Of a stretch of 64,000 bases of DNA, positions 1-12,296 are shown piece after piece; position 1 is the first letter of the stretch; every line of letters begins with the position of its first letter. The DNA is from Pseudevernia furfuracea (taxonomy: Eukaryota; Ascomycota; Lecanoromycetes; Lecanorales; Parmeliaceae), in contig JAIUPT010000024.1 in assembly GCA_022315425.1 (NCBI GenBank), positions 620,001-684,000 of the forward strand, read 5' to 3'. The position numbers and the translations under genes were made by a program. Under the pieces are notes generated by a model that saw only the letters and a program-made list of their open reading frames with translations, did no database searches and was not told the origin of the DNA.

Positions 1-2900
1 GAATTCTTTGATATGAAGCTTTTGATAGTCTTTTCGATTATATTTTATTGAATAACGAAGTCTCTCGTCTCGTAAATTTAGATTCTCGTTGTTAATTTGT
101 TTCTAAATTATCTTCGCAGACGAAAGTTTAGTGATCGAGTCAACTTCGAGATCTTATAGATTCTTATTTTCTGAGATTTCTTTTATAAAACTCTAAGATG
201 CTTTAAGAACGTCTTCGAAATAGAAATTAAGATTTCTAGAAAGTGAAATAGTGATCACGTTCTTATTCTCCTTGTTCGACACGTCGTTTTAATTCTTAAT
301 AGACACGTCTAAAGGCGAGACGAAAGACTCAAGTTACTCTCAAATAACGTTACGTCGTCGAAGCAATTTGTGATTTTTGACGTCTCATAGTTAATATTAA
401 TTGATTCTCTTATAATTAAGAAAAACACATCTGAATTCTTTAGACGATATCTTTTCTCGTTGCTTAGTCTTATAATCGTATACGTAACATATCAGATCAA
501 AAGAGTGCATACGAGAGAGATTTGATTTGACTTTATATAGAGTCTCATGAGACGTCTTATTTAGTATTGAGGTGAGCGATCTGTTTATCACATATATAAT
601 CGTTCGAAAGATCTTAATTCACAGCGCCGCTGACAGTTCTACTATAATCAGTTAAGCACGAACCCTTGTTAATAGTATATTATTGATACGCTCATTTAGC
701 CCGTTTTGCTCTGAACAGTCTAACATAATCAACTTTTAAATAATTCTTATAAACTTTAGTTAGTCTCTTGTCTTCTCTGAATTATACTTCTCATTATTAT
801 CTAATCGAATAATGTGAGAGATAATATTAAATTGAGTTTGAACGTACTTTACGAAGTTCTTTAGTTCGAAAAGTGCTTGATTCTTTGTCTTTAAAAAGTT
901 CACTTAGCGATATCGAGTATTCTAATCAGTCAATGTTAAGACGTATTTAAGATCTTTAATAATCAATGAAAGACTATCTTTGTCGACAAGAAGATTAATA
1001 TAAATTCGATAAAATAAGTCGTTTACTGTTAATATGAGTTCTTTATTAAACGTCTTATATTATTTAATAAGAATATATGACTCATAGAACTTCTTCTTGA
1101 TTGATTCTACGACTTTCATTTCTATTATTATTGCTGAAAGTCTGACGACGTCGATGTAATTTAGGTGATCGAGCGTCTCATATTAGAATTTGACTGAGAT
1201 CTTCTTGTGAGGACGTTTTGTCGTTATTGTCACATATCTCGTTATATTCTTAGTCTTTATATTCTCAGCATCGCTGAGACGGAGTTTAAATAGTGTGTTG
1301 ATGAGTGCACCTTTCATAATGATGTCATTATCGTCGTCAATTACGATTAGTCGTTTCTTGACTGCATCGAAGGAGAGTTCATTGCGAATCAGAATATCAA
1401 GAGATAATAAATTAATGTTCATCTCTAAGCAGAAATGAATATTCTTAATAAACAAACGATATTCTTCGTCGTTGTCATCGTCATTAATAATTAGAGTATT
1501 CAATTAAATGATTTCTCTATATGTTATATACACTGTTTCTTCGTCACAGATCTTTATCTCAATTAATTCGTTCAATAGAATTAAATCTTCGCGATATTAA
1601 ATTATAAAGTATATGTAATGTAAGAAGACTGCGAAGTCAAAGTAGAAGTTAGAATTTTTGATATTGACGTTTATAACATAACAGATCTTTTTCTTTTCTT
1701 TATTCTTATTCTTATTTTTATTTTCAGACTTCTTCTTCTGAAATTCGATTAGTCTATCTTTGTTTTTATTACGTCAGATCTAATTAGTCTTTTCTGAATA
1801 AGTTATTTAACAGTCTTCTTTATGAAATTAGTTATATTCGTTATACTTGATTCTCTTGTTTTCGTCTTTTTCTTAAGACTTCGACTTAAAATTGAAGTTG
1901 ACGTTGAAGTTAGTCGAATTTGTCTTTTCAGCGGCCTTTAAGATCTTGAAATTAAATTAATTAATAATCAAAACCTTCTGTCTTCGCTCCCTGTTCAAAA
2001 CTCTCTCACACATATCGTTAAAGTCAGATTTTAAAGGTCTTTCGTTGACGTCTTTGTCACGAGAATTAATAACGATTTCGATAAACGAGTCATAGAATAA
2101 TAAGAGATCATATAAGAATATTATCGTTACGACTTATTATAAAATGATTAAATTTAGCTTTATAAGCGAGACTTTGACCTTCTTAATAATTTTTATTCAA
2201 TTCGTTATATTCCTATAGTTGTTTAGAGTCGTACGACTTATAATACGTCACAGAATCTTTCTTGAGATATATTCTTTGAATTTATATTAATTTCTAAGTC
2301 GTTGAATCATCTGATAGATATTTGACACATTAGCGATATGAGTTAATTCTTCTGATTTTAGCGAGAAACGAATGCTGTCGATAATATATTTATTGATTAT
2401 CTTTCAATAGACGATTCTTTCGTTAAATGCCTTGTCTGTTTTCTTGTTCATTTGAATAGATATCGTATCGTGTTCGATTAGAACATTATCGATGTTAGTC
2501 ATTTCACACATGTCAAGAACAAAGTTATATCAGTGATCTCAATTCTTAATCTCATTCAGCATTAAAATAATGTAGCTTATACTTGATGATATAAATATAA
2601 AAGATCTGTTCTTATATAAAAAGATCTTTTCGATTATAGTCAAGACTTTCTCTGATTGCTGCTTCGAAGAGAGCGTCAGTCCATCAATGTTCTATTGTTT
2701 GATTTGTTCAGATATCGTCTAGATCAGCAGAATATAGAGTGAGCTGAGTGAGTTAAATATGCTTAAAAAGAGTGCTCTGAATGTTAGTTCTAGGGCAAAG
2801 ATTCAAATTCTATCTTCTATATCAATCGGACTTATAATCTATTATAGACTATAGTGAATAAAGGATAGAAAGCATATAGATTTATGATAAGATTTATGAG
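1..2900 (-). mobile_element. Decayed Ty1/copia LTR retrotransposon relic, truncated by the left window edge
   Basis: The stretch is AT-rich with stops in all frames, and most of its remaining G and C sits in CG-containing words. Two short minus-strand reading frames keep copia polyprotein character. At 1183-1503 a peptide reads like the segment around the protease and before the integrase, with a core resembling 'CLEMNINLLSLDIL' (copia: CPE-TNLLSLG-L). At 397-591 a peptide starting 'MINRSLTSILNKTSHETLY' resembles the end of the integrase core and the SH3-like segment that ends in 'FLNY' (family: FLGY). Their order on the minus strand fits gag-protease-integrase, so reverse transcriptase would lie left of position 1. 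Decay by repeat-induced point mutation is inferred from the base composition. I could not delimit LTRs. Confidence 0.72.
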
Positions 2901-3682
2901 ATATAAGATCTCATAAATAACAAAGAAATGCTACAAACATCGGTATAGAAGCAAACTACGACATGCAGTCGACATACAGTCGACATGTATGGAAGAACGC
3001 TAGAACATGTATAGAATGGCCTAGACATATACTTTTGATCCACCGATGTTACGACGGTATGCTCGTTCTTTTCGTGGCTTGAATTGTTCACAAGGTAGTC
3101 AAAAATATGCTGTGCGGAATGGTCCGCGCTTACCGAGGTACGATTTAGCGTGTACAAAACCGTTGCAAATGCTTGGCATAAGTATTTTGAATATCGGCCT
3201 TACAAGTATAGGCTCACGAATTAAATTCGTAACGGAGTACAATTCTCTTTTCAATCTGACCACTTTCTTCCATTATTAGCTGACTGTGCATTCAAACTTT
3301 TCAACATTATTCCCATCACACACCAAATAGAAGCGCACAGGATTGCATGCGCCGCAGCTACCTACTCGTAGCCTCCGCTCAGGCGTCCCACTAGTACCAG
3401 CTGAAATGAAGTCTACCAATCTGGTCAATTGGCCGCGCTTCCATGACGACTTTGGCTCCTCAGGCGCGCCGCACTCGTGGCCAGCGTGCACTGGTACGCT
3501 GCGGCGAGCTGACGCTCATCCTGGGGCTGGCCAGGTATATGTCAAGCCATTCTTGGCCTTGCCTCCGACAATCGTCCACCAACTACCTTCTACCACACTA
3601 AACAAGATCGACGTCTTAATTCAATATATATACAAGGGATCGAAGACTGCTTCTCCCCCAAGCTATCTGTCCTAGAGCGGTC
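2901..3682. other. Boundary and upstream region of the NLR-like gene
   Basis: Base composition switches from AT-rich relic DNA to ordinary composition at about 3040. A short direct repeat (CAGTCGACATACAGTCGACAT) lies near 2961-2981. Small overlapping reading frames on both strands at 3276-3675 show no recognisable product. The last hundred bases before 3683 probably hold the promoter and 5' UTR of the next gene. Confidence 0.4.
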
Positions 3683-6600
3683 ATGGCTTCCTCAATGGAC
3701 ATATTCAGCGAGGCCGAGGTCAGCTTCGAGGCCAGGAATTGGGCTGCAGCCCGTGACAATTTCCAAAAAGGGCACAAGGACAAAAAGGCCATGGCGGAAT
3801 TCTTGGCACACCAAACCACACCCCAGCAAGCTAGGAGTAGCTGCCAAGAGGCTCAGACGAAGGCAAAGAGCCAATACAATCCAGGGTTGGGAGGGGTCTT
3901 GTCGAAGATTGAGACCTTCATGAAGGTCGGAGACTTGGCGATGAAGTCGGCACCAGAGAGTGTGGGGCTGGCATGGACAGGCATACGGCTGTGTTTGCAC
4001 TCTGTGGAGGACGACTTTGCAACATTCAACCTCTTCAGTGGGGCGGCTGCGGACATCATTGGCATTCTCATATCGTGCCGCGTATATGGAAAAATGTATG
4101 GAGGACACAAAGGACCAGAAGATTTCCAAGAGCTACACAGCAAGGTCGTGGAATACATACCGGATATCTACACGGATATCTTGAATTTCAGCTATGCGAT
4201 GAACAAGCACATGGGCAGAAACACAGGCTGTGAGTCGAGTGCCTACTCCAGGATGAAGCCGTGCTGATGAACTATAGCAAGGATCATCCGTGGGATGTTG
4301 ACAAGCGCATCGGCCAAATTTCAACCCATGATTGATGGTATCAGAGCAAACGAGCAGACAATGTCAGGGTACGCCAGCAAAGCCACCAACCAGCTAACCA
4401 TACACTATCAAGAGATCGGTCTACAAAAGCAAGGAGTTGGTCTGCAGATGCAACAGACTATGATGGCCGACCTATCCGTTATACGAGACACCCTAGAGTC
4501 ATCGATGGAGGTCAACAAGATCTATTTCAACCAGATTCGCCAATTGGAGGAAGACAAAAAGAGCATGAAGAAAAAGACCCCTCTTGACAAAGCAAAGGAG
4601 CTTTTTGAGGATAACGCCAAGCGATTGGAGCCAACCAATGCGGCGGAGACTGCGCTTGAGAAGCACAAATCGCGAAGAGAGAAGGATACCTGCAATTGGA
4701 TCTTCGAGCTCGAAGAATACAAAATTTGGCGCTCGTCAACGGAGAGTAGCCTACTGTGGGTCTCTGGCGTTGGCGGCCTGGGAAAATCGATTCTCATGTC
4801 GACCGTGATCGATGGACTCCAGGGAGCCTTTAAAGAGGACAAAGGCTGCTCTGCTCAATACTTCTTCTGTTCGGCTGGCGAAGAGGCGACACGATTAGTT
4901 GCAAGAATTAAGAAACAGTTGCTGCATCAGCTATATCAAATGGCACTATCTGATGAGTCGTCTGATATCCTCGACAAGTCGAACGATGTGATCTTGAATT
5001 TCCTGGGAAAGAAAGACTCTGCGGATTCAAAGCCAGGTTCCCAGCAAAAGAAATCTGAGAAGGCCACTGGGTTTGAGGACGCTTACCCCAGCCTGGCCAG
5101 AATACTTGGCAAGAAGATCTTCCTAGTCATCGACGCTTTGGATGAGTGCACGGATAGAAAAGACGCTGGGATACTGAAGACACTTCAAGAGACGCTATCA
5201 GCGTCCGAGCTTCCACTGAAGATCATGGTCTGCAGTCGCCCCGAGCCAGATATCGTGGACGACCTCGTCGAAAAACCCGCGATCAAGGTCGAAGATCACA
5301 ATGGGCCTGATATCGAGAAAGCTGCGAAAGCCAGGTTGGAAGAATTGCCCGGTCTTTCGTCAGAGGAAAGGGCGCTGGCCTGTCAATCGATTGTTGGGAA
5401 AGCAAAGGGGTTATTCCGATGCGTTGATCCGGCAATTGAATTCCTGAAGAAACCTTGGCGACGTCCTCTGGAGAAGAGGTTGGCGGAACTGCCAGATGGT
5501 CTCGACAACTCCTACCAGCAGATCCTGCGCCAGACCGATCCCGATTACCTGGACCTTCTCAATGTTGGCTTGACGTGGAGTATCTTCGCCGAGATCAAGC
5601 CAACAGTCGCCGAGATTATGGACGAATATAGCTGCGCTTATGCGGAGGGTATTGAGGGCAGCGATGAGAACCCTTACGATATGGACAATCACTTGATTGG
5701 GGACCAAATCCGAAGAGCAGGAAGCGGTACCTTCCTTGAAGTGGCGGGAGATGGGGTCTCTGTCCGACACACCACAGTCAAAGAATTTTTCCTCAAAGCA
5801 AATTCCGCGGCAGACGATCCTAATGGTCATTGCATGGATGACCTGTGCGCTAAATGCCAATCGAAGAGGTCTGTCAATCAACCTTTGACCATGTCAGAGA
5901 AGGAGGGGCAGCTTCGCATGGCTATCACAATCTGTGAGATATCCACCAAGCTAGGCCATCTTGTGAAAGCTAATGTTGCGCATCAGTCAGAAATCTCAAT
6001 TCACCACTCTTTCAGAGGCGGTACCTGCGAAAAGAAAATGACGGCATGAAGCCAGCAGAGCCAGCGGATGCACTTTCAATCCAGACAGACGGCGTTGTGG
6101 ATGAGAACTCGAAGAGTGGCGAACAAAGTACCACTGCTGCCAACATCAACGGAGCCACGAATAATGAAGTAGATATGCCAAATCTAGTCAACAGGAACCC
6201 GCCAGCTGATAGCGTGAATGGTATCAATACTAGTAGCACGACTCTTGACAAAACATCTATTCCAGGTGGAGAGAAGGCATCTTTGGACGCTGTCGACGGT
6301 GAGGACACTATCGATGCAAAGAACACTTTATCGAATGGTAACGAGTCTAAGAATGAGGATCCGAATCATTCGGACATGGAAATCACCGCCAAGAAAGATG
6401 GTGGGATCAGTGCTCCGGAAATTTCAGAACAACCTGAAGTAGAGCCATTTCTAGATGATGATGATGAAGGCGGCAGGCGAGATTCGGAAATCTTCGAGGA
6501 ACCTGTGGCCGATAGTGCCCAGGCGCCTGTGAGGCCTAAAAGATATGAGCTTTCTTATTGGCCCTGTCATCTCACAAGTGCGGAGAAGCTTTGGACACCC

Positions 6601-9044
6601 GAAGAACGCGAGAAGAGCGATGAATGGCAAGAGCTCTGGAAGCTTGTCGTACAATTTCTTTGCGAGAGCCCAGATGCTTTCAAGATTTGGCAACAACACT
6701 ACATGGAGCTTGATGAGACCCGCCAAGCCACCGGCACGCTCTTGAGTCCTTTACAAGTGGCCGCTGCTTATGGGATACCGGGGCTCGTGAAGATATTACT
6801 AGACCGCGGGGAGCCGGTGGATGCTGAAACAGAAGACGGGCGCTCGGCCTTGTGGTTTGCGGCAGACTCACCCGATATCGAGGTCATTGCGCTCCTCTTA
6901 GAAAAGGGAGCGAGTCCTAATGCACGCAAAGACTTCCCACCGCCATTTCACGTCTTGCTATGGTGGAATCCGAAACTCGAATTTGTCAATCTTATGCTTG
7001 AGCACGGAGCCGACTGCAACATCACAGACCAATGGGGTTTCAACGTCATGCATTGGTTTGCGTTGTTCGGTTCTGACGTCGAGGTTCTTAAAGTTCTGTT
7101 GAAAGCGCATGGCGATATCAACGTTCCCGATCCTTCTGGAGAGACTCCGTTACATAAATTGATGTACAATCCTCAGAGCTTATCGTTGGATCTGCTTCAT
7201 GCATTCCTAGATAACGGTGCCGATGTTAATAGAGATGACTCGGACTCGCAGAGTAAGTCCCGTAACTGACTTCATTCCTGCAATGCACTGACCACTTTTA
7301 GGGCCACTATACGAGGTTTGCGCTGTTGGGAGTACAGAGGCGGCCAAGATTTTGCTTGACCATGGAGCTGACATTCACGATGATGATGTAAGTAGCACCG
7401 CGCCCGCTAATTTTATCATCCGCTCAACGAAAGCTTCAATAATCGCAATCAATTTTTACTAATATTTACATAGCTCTATGGGCAAACCGGCGTCCATATC
7501 GCAGCGACATTCGGCCATATAGACATCGTTAAGCTATTGGCAGAGCGCGGCGCCAACCTGGACCTTGGAGATAAGCATGGACGTACACCATTTTTCCTCG
7601 CCTGCTCTGGTGGATACTTAGAGATGGCACATTTTCTGCTTCAATCGATGCGCCAAAAAGAGCACAATAGCATCAACGCGGCTATGAAAGATGGCAGGAC
7701 TCCTCTAAGCAAGGCAGCTGGCAGAGGCCACGTCGAGGTCGTAAAAATGCTACTCGAGGAAATTGACGCAGCCTCTGCGGTCAACGCCCAAGAAACAGCA
7801 CAAAGGAGAACGGCACTTCACTGGGCAGCCTACAATGGCAGGACCGAAGTTGTAGATGTTATATTGCAAAAGGGTGCCGACGCAACGATTGAGGATTCAA
7901 AGGGTAAGACCGCTCTTGCTTTATGTGGCCAAGGTTGGGCAAAAGACAAGTCCGGCGATCGAATACCGATCATCATTGCTCTGGTCGATCATGATCGGGA
8001 AACTGCTGCTAAAGACACTGAACTTATGGCGACCGCTGCCATCAAAGGAAGCACGATGGTCATCGAGAAATTGCTAGATGCGAGAGCACATCCGAGCAAG
8101 CAAGACGAGCATGGCTGGACTCCGCTGCAGCTAGCCAAGCAGTATGGCAACACGGACGCTGCAACCCTCTTGGCCAAGCGCGGTGCTGAGGTCGGATCAA
8201 GGCCGAGTCGGTGGATCACAGAGAATGAGAAGATCAAAATGTCTGAGGATGGCTGCAAACTTGAATACGTTGGAGAGCGTGAGTACTCCTTGATGGTTCT
8301 TTCCATGGGTCGGATGCTGACTAACTCGATCAGCTTGCAACGATGTATCTGGAGTCCAGATCCTTGCGAACCATCCAATACCAGTTGGGATTGAGCGCTT
8401 CTACTACGAAGTCGAAATCAGGAAGGACGTGGGAGATGATACAAAAATGTGAGCATCCCAATGCCTCGAAGTTACATCATCATCAAGTCTGATCGTCGTT
8501 CCACGATAGCTTCAATGCCATTGGCTTTTCAACGCAATTTGCGCGCCTTGATCGTATGCCAGGCTGGTACAACGCCACAGCCCCAAGCTTCGCCTACCAC
8601 GGCGACGATGGCCGCCTCTATGCCAACAGTAACCAGCCATTGAAGGACTATGCGGGCTCATATGGCAAGGGGGACACAATTGGTTGTGGCGTCATCTACA
8701 ACGATAGCGTCGAGGGGATGATCTTCTATACCAGAAACGGCGAGCCTCAAGGTACGATAATCTTTACATCTTCCATTCCTTCTCCGTCTATGCAAATATT
8801 GATATGTAGAGAAGGACCCGCATTTCAAAAAGACGTCAAAGGCCGTCTTTATCCGGTCATTGGCATGACACAGCCTGCAGCTATTGCGGTCAATTTTGGT
8901 AATGATGTCGAAAGTAAGCCCTTCAAGTGGAAGCTAGGTAATAGCGGCAAGTATGACTTGGACGCCGTGAAGATTCCGGAAAAGGAAGAGCCTGTCACGG
9001 TGCAGGTGCCCATCGAGTTTGGGATTTCAAAACCGCCTATTTGA
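3683..9044 (+). CDS. NLR-like STAND protein: helical N-terminus, NACHT NTPase, ankyrin repeats, C-terminal SPRY
   Basis: Eight exons: 3683-4229, 4278-5962, 6016-7252, 7302-7387, 7474-8278, 8334-8448, 8510-8751, 8815-9044. The sum is 4947 nt, or 1648 residues, and every junction is in phase. Residues 1-330 are helical with a coiled stretch, as in other fungal STAND proteins. Walker A is GVGGLGKS at about 346-353 and Walker B is LVIDALDEC at about 465-473, typical of NACHT, followed by MVCSRPEPD. A Ser/Asp/Glu-rich linker spans about 755-910. Ankyrin repeats (for example GRTPLSKAAGRGHVEVVKML) run from about 985 to 1410. Residues about 1455-1625 read as SPRY: FYYEVEI, IGFSTQFARLDRMPGW, GCGVIYN, GRLYPVIG, VNFG. 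Fungal proteins of this class act in non-self recognition and programmed cell death; here that role is inferred. The last intron uses an AAG acceptor. Confidence 0.88.
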
Positions 9045-11954
9045 ATGTAAGTCCGGAGAGGAGTTTGTGCGAGCTGTTCATTTTGCGGTTGCAATCATGA
9101 GCGATGATGCTGTTCAAGCATAGCGACCTGGATATACTTGGCAATTTGTTTCACAGTCTCGTGGCTCTGCTATCTTTGCATCTAAAACTAGCATATACTC
9201 TCTTCTCATATATCATCACTGCTGCCATGTACTTGATGACTGTTGAAGAGAAGCTTTGTTTCTTCGATGGGAGATCAGGTGGTCAAGATCCCTGACAGTC
9301 CACTGGGTGCGTCACGGAGCCTGCGACTAGCGCGGCCCAACCATTCATCACCTTGTCGTGTATACCGCCATGCGCATAAGGGCCCGCCCCAATTGCGCCA
9401 TGTGTGCATGTGGACTTCTGACATTCTACCCTTTTCAAGCTTCTATTAGTTGAAGCGCGATGTCCGGAAAGTAGGGAGCCGCCATAGCTTTTGGGAGCTG
9501 AGAGGAGTTTCGAGGCGGAGCAGGCCACGAGTAGCTGCTTATCGGCCTCCTGAAGATTCTTCGTCAGTGATGCTCATCTCAGTACGGGAAAACCCGTGTA
9601 CAGCCTTGCGGGTATTGATCGCTATTGGTGGACCCGCGGCTGCGCTTCTGTGCGTGTAGCGTTAAGAAGGCCTTTTCATCTTGCCGGTCGAGGGCCGCCG
9701 AGGCAGACTGTCAGAGCGTCAAAGGTTTCGAAGCATAGCACGAGAAGGTGATCAGGCCGGAGGTAACAAGTAATCGGTAAGGGAGCCTGGTCTCTCCCGC
9801 TGTGATCCGGCACATTGGAAGACTAAGCTACCTTTACCAGGGAGGACCTGTACGCCGGCTTCCGACCCAAGATTCAATCCCAGAGCCTTCCCTGCGTCTG
9901 CATCTTTTCCTCTCCCTGCTCGATACCCGTTCCAGAGCCGCCACATGTATTCAAGATCAGGTTTTTTTTGGCCGTGGGGTCCGACTGTCCAGGCTACACA
10001 GCGACCCTTGATTACAAGACGCCTTCGAGCAGGTCGAGCAAAATCATATCGCATCGATGGGCACACCCAGGCACCAGCAGGACTGTTTGGAAACAGAGGC
10101 CAGGCTTTCAGCGGCTTCTGGCGGGGTTGGTCCCAGTTCGAGAAATGGCATTTTTCCATCGGCTGAGACCGCACAGTGAGAGTGATGCCTTTGTGGGGCT
10201 CGGAGCCAACTAAAGAGAGGGCGGCCATAGAGCCCTGGGACTATGAAAGTGTCTTGGACGAGGTGTTCGAGCTCATCATCCTCGCCGCGCAACAGCTTTG
10301 GTCGGGATCAAGATCATATAAAGTTCTATGCGTGGTGATGGATACGAGGCCCTCTTGGCTACCCGAAATAATCGACTTGGTCACTAGCCCATGCTCCCTT
10401 TAACTCATTACCCCCATTGTGGCGATTAGTTGCATATACTAGTGCACACGTACGGAGTATGCTGTACCTCATTGGACCTTGGAGGTGAAAAGAATGGATC
10501 CCCAGTGAGGTACGTACATCTGATGACGCGGTCACCCTTCCCTGCTAACGTATGTACCGCACATGCTCATCATTCATGCGCACCATTTGTTCAAATGGCG
10601 TCGTCTCATAACGATGACGATGACGGTGATAATGATCGTCTGATCATCTTTGATTCGCGGAACCGCTTTCCTGAGCGGGCCCGCGGCCGGGTGCAGTCAC
10701 AGATGCACGCAAGTGGGCTGGGTGATGGATACAAAGGTTTTTTATAGCAGTACTGGGCTATTCATGAATACCTGTTTCACATACAATTAATTAGCTGACG
10801 TACGGATGACCGGGTTGTCTAATGAAGCAGATGGTTGTATATACAAATGCGCCCTCGTGGATGTGTGCGTACTGGTACGATGACTTTGATGTTCAAAACG
10901 AGCATTCTCGGCTGGAGCAGAATAGGACACTGGGAGATCAAGTACAGACAGGCGCGTACATCCCGCACTCTCGAATAGTCGGCTTGCATATTAGGCGCTG
11001 GCTATCGGGCTTATGAAGCCGGAGGAGTGTCTGACGTACTGCTCAATGGTCTTCTACCTGGACACTCAAGGTACATTTGATGGTCATGGTGAATACCCAG
11101 CCTTTCCCTCCACACCCTCAAAAATTTCAGAATCAATAAAGGAAACACCAAGCAGGGTTCGATCGAATCAGGTCAAACATATCAAGCCATGATTGAATCT
11201 CCTTCTTGGAGTGCACCTAAGTGCTTGGTCATCTGGCATGTCTGGCCTGCATCTTCTCGTGTAGAAGGTCTCAGCGTGAGCCTCAAATTTGGAATTCGCT
11301 GATTTTTTCTTGTTAGCTGTCACCCCACAGCAAGCTCTCCTTGCATCGATAGAACGGACGGTCACTCCCGAGCCTCCGACGGTCCGCTTTGAAAGCGATA
11401 AAATGATAAAGCGAAAAATAATCGGTGTGAAGCAATAGAAGGCTAGCAGATAATTTTATCTCACCAACTTTAGCTCAAGGTGGTGTCTTCGCAAGCCGCT
11501 GTTCTGTCAATTCTGTTTTCTCCTTACATCTTCTCTGCAGGTGCATGCAGGTCTGACTCAAGCGAGGAAGTCTAGGGGGACTATCTCGAAAGACGTTCAG
11601 CTCAAAGATGGTGTGCTCGCTAGGCGCTTTGATAGACCTGTAAGACTGCCCGTCTCTCCTTACGTCTCTTCTACAAATTCATGCATGTTATACATGTCTC
11701 AAACTAGAACTACCTGGGTGGCGAAATCCCTATGGTTGGATTTCAAAATTTTGGTCATACTTGGCTCTGACCGGAATTTGTTGTTGCCATGCTGGTCGAC
11801 ATCTGCGTTCTCGGATATATAAACCGTCCTAGGCCCTCTTCTTTCCAAGTTTTCTTTCACCTGGAAATATCACCAGACCATCACTGCTTTTGGAACATCG
11901 AGAAATAACTACCTTCGGATCAATTGCCTCCAAACCTGTGAATAATCTCCCAGA
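9045..11954. other. Long region without a recognisable gene
   Basis: About 2.9 kb with many short overlapping frames on both strands (the longest is 158 codons, minus strand 9752-10228), none with a domain I recognise or a convincing exon chain. Two similar pieces near 11522-11550 and 11655-11690 (CT-rich, then a GCATGCA/TGCATG core) suggest a small internal duplication. A run of T lies at 9963-9969. Nothing else stands out. Confidence 0.4.
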
Positions 11955-12296
11955 ATGTCTCCCCTCTCATTGCTTGGACGTTCGATCGGGATGTATGCGG
12001 ACGCCGCGGCTTTGGGTCTACACATTCCCGACAACCATAGCCTCTTTGGAGGTGATGAGCGCTTCGACGAAAAGCCAATCGAAGACCTCTACGACCAGGT
12101 CTACATCCTCCGCGGATACAACGGCGAGCCTATTGCTCATATGCCCGTAAGTCCAGTTGAGACCAAGCGTTGTCGCAACGGATGTCAATGACTGGCATAG
12201 ATGAACAACAACAAGTGTCGTCGCTGTGCCGAACAGGGCATTGAGCAATACGTCTTGCCGGGCAAGCACTGTCCTCGCTGCAAACAGCCTTGCTGA
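11955..12296 (+). CDS. Small protein with C-terminal zinc-ribbon-like cysteines
   Basis: Two exons, 11955-12146 and 12201-12296, give 95 residues. The intron of 54 bases starts GTAAGT and ends GCATAG, and both exons join in phase 0. The first exon encodes an acidic soluble stretch (FGGDERFDEKPIEDLYDQVY). The second encodes CRRC, then CPRC and KQPC, a cysteine arrangement fit for one zinc ion. Without splicing the frame ends in an unrelated tail that lacks the cysteines, which supports the intron. I do not recognise a named family; it may be a conserved fungal small zinc-binding protein. A second frame covers the same start region (11890-12150) but has no such motif. Confidence 0.6.

Noticed and set aside
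9752..10228. Minus-strand frame of 158 codons
   Set aside because: No domain, competing frames on both strands, and unusual composition for a fungal protein.
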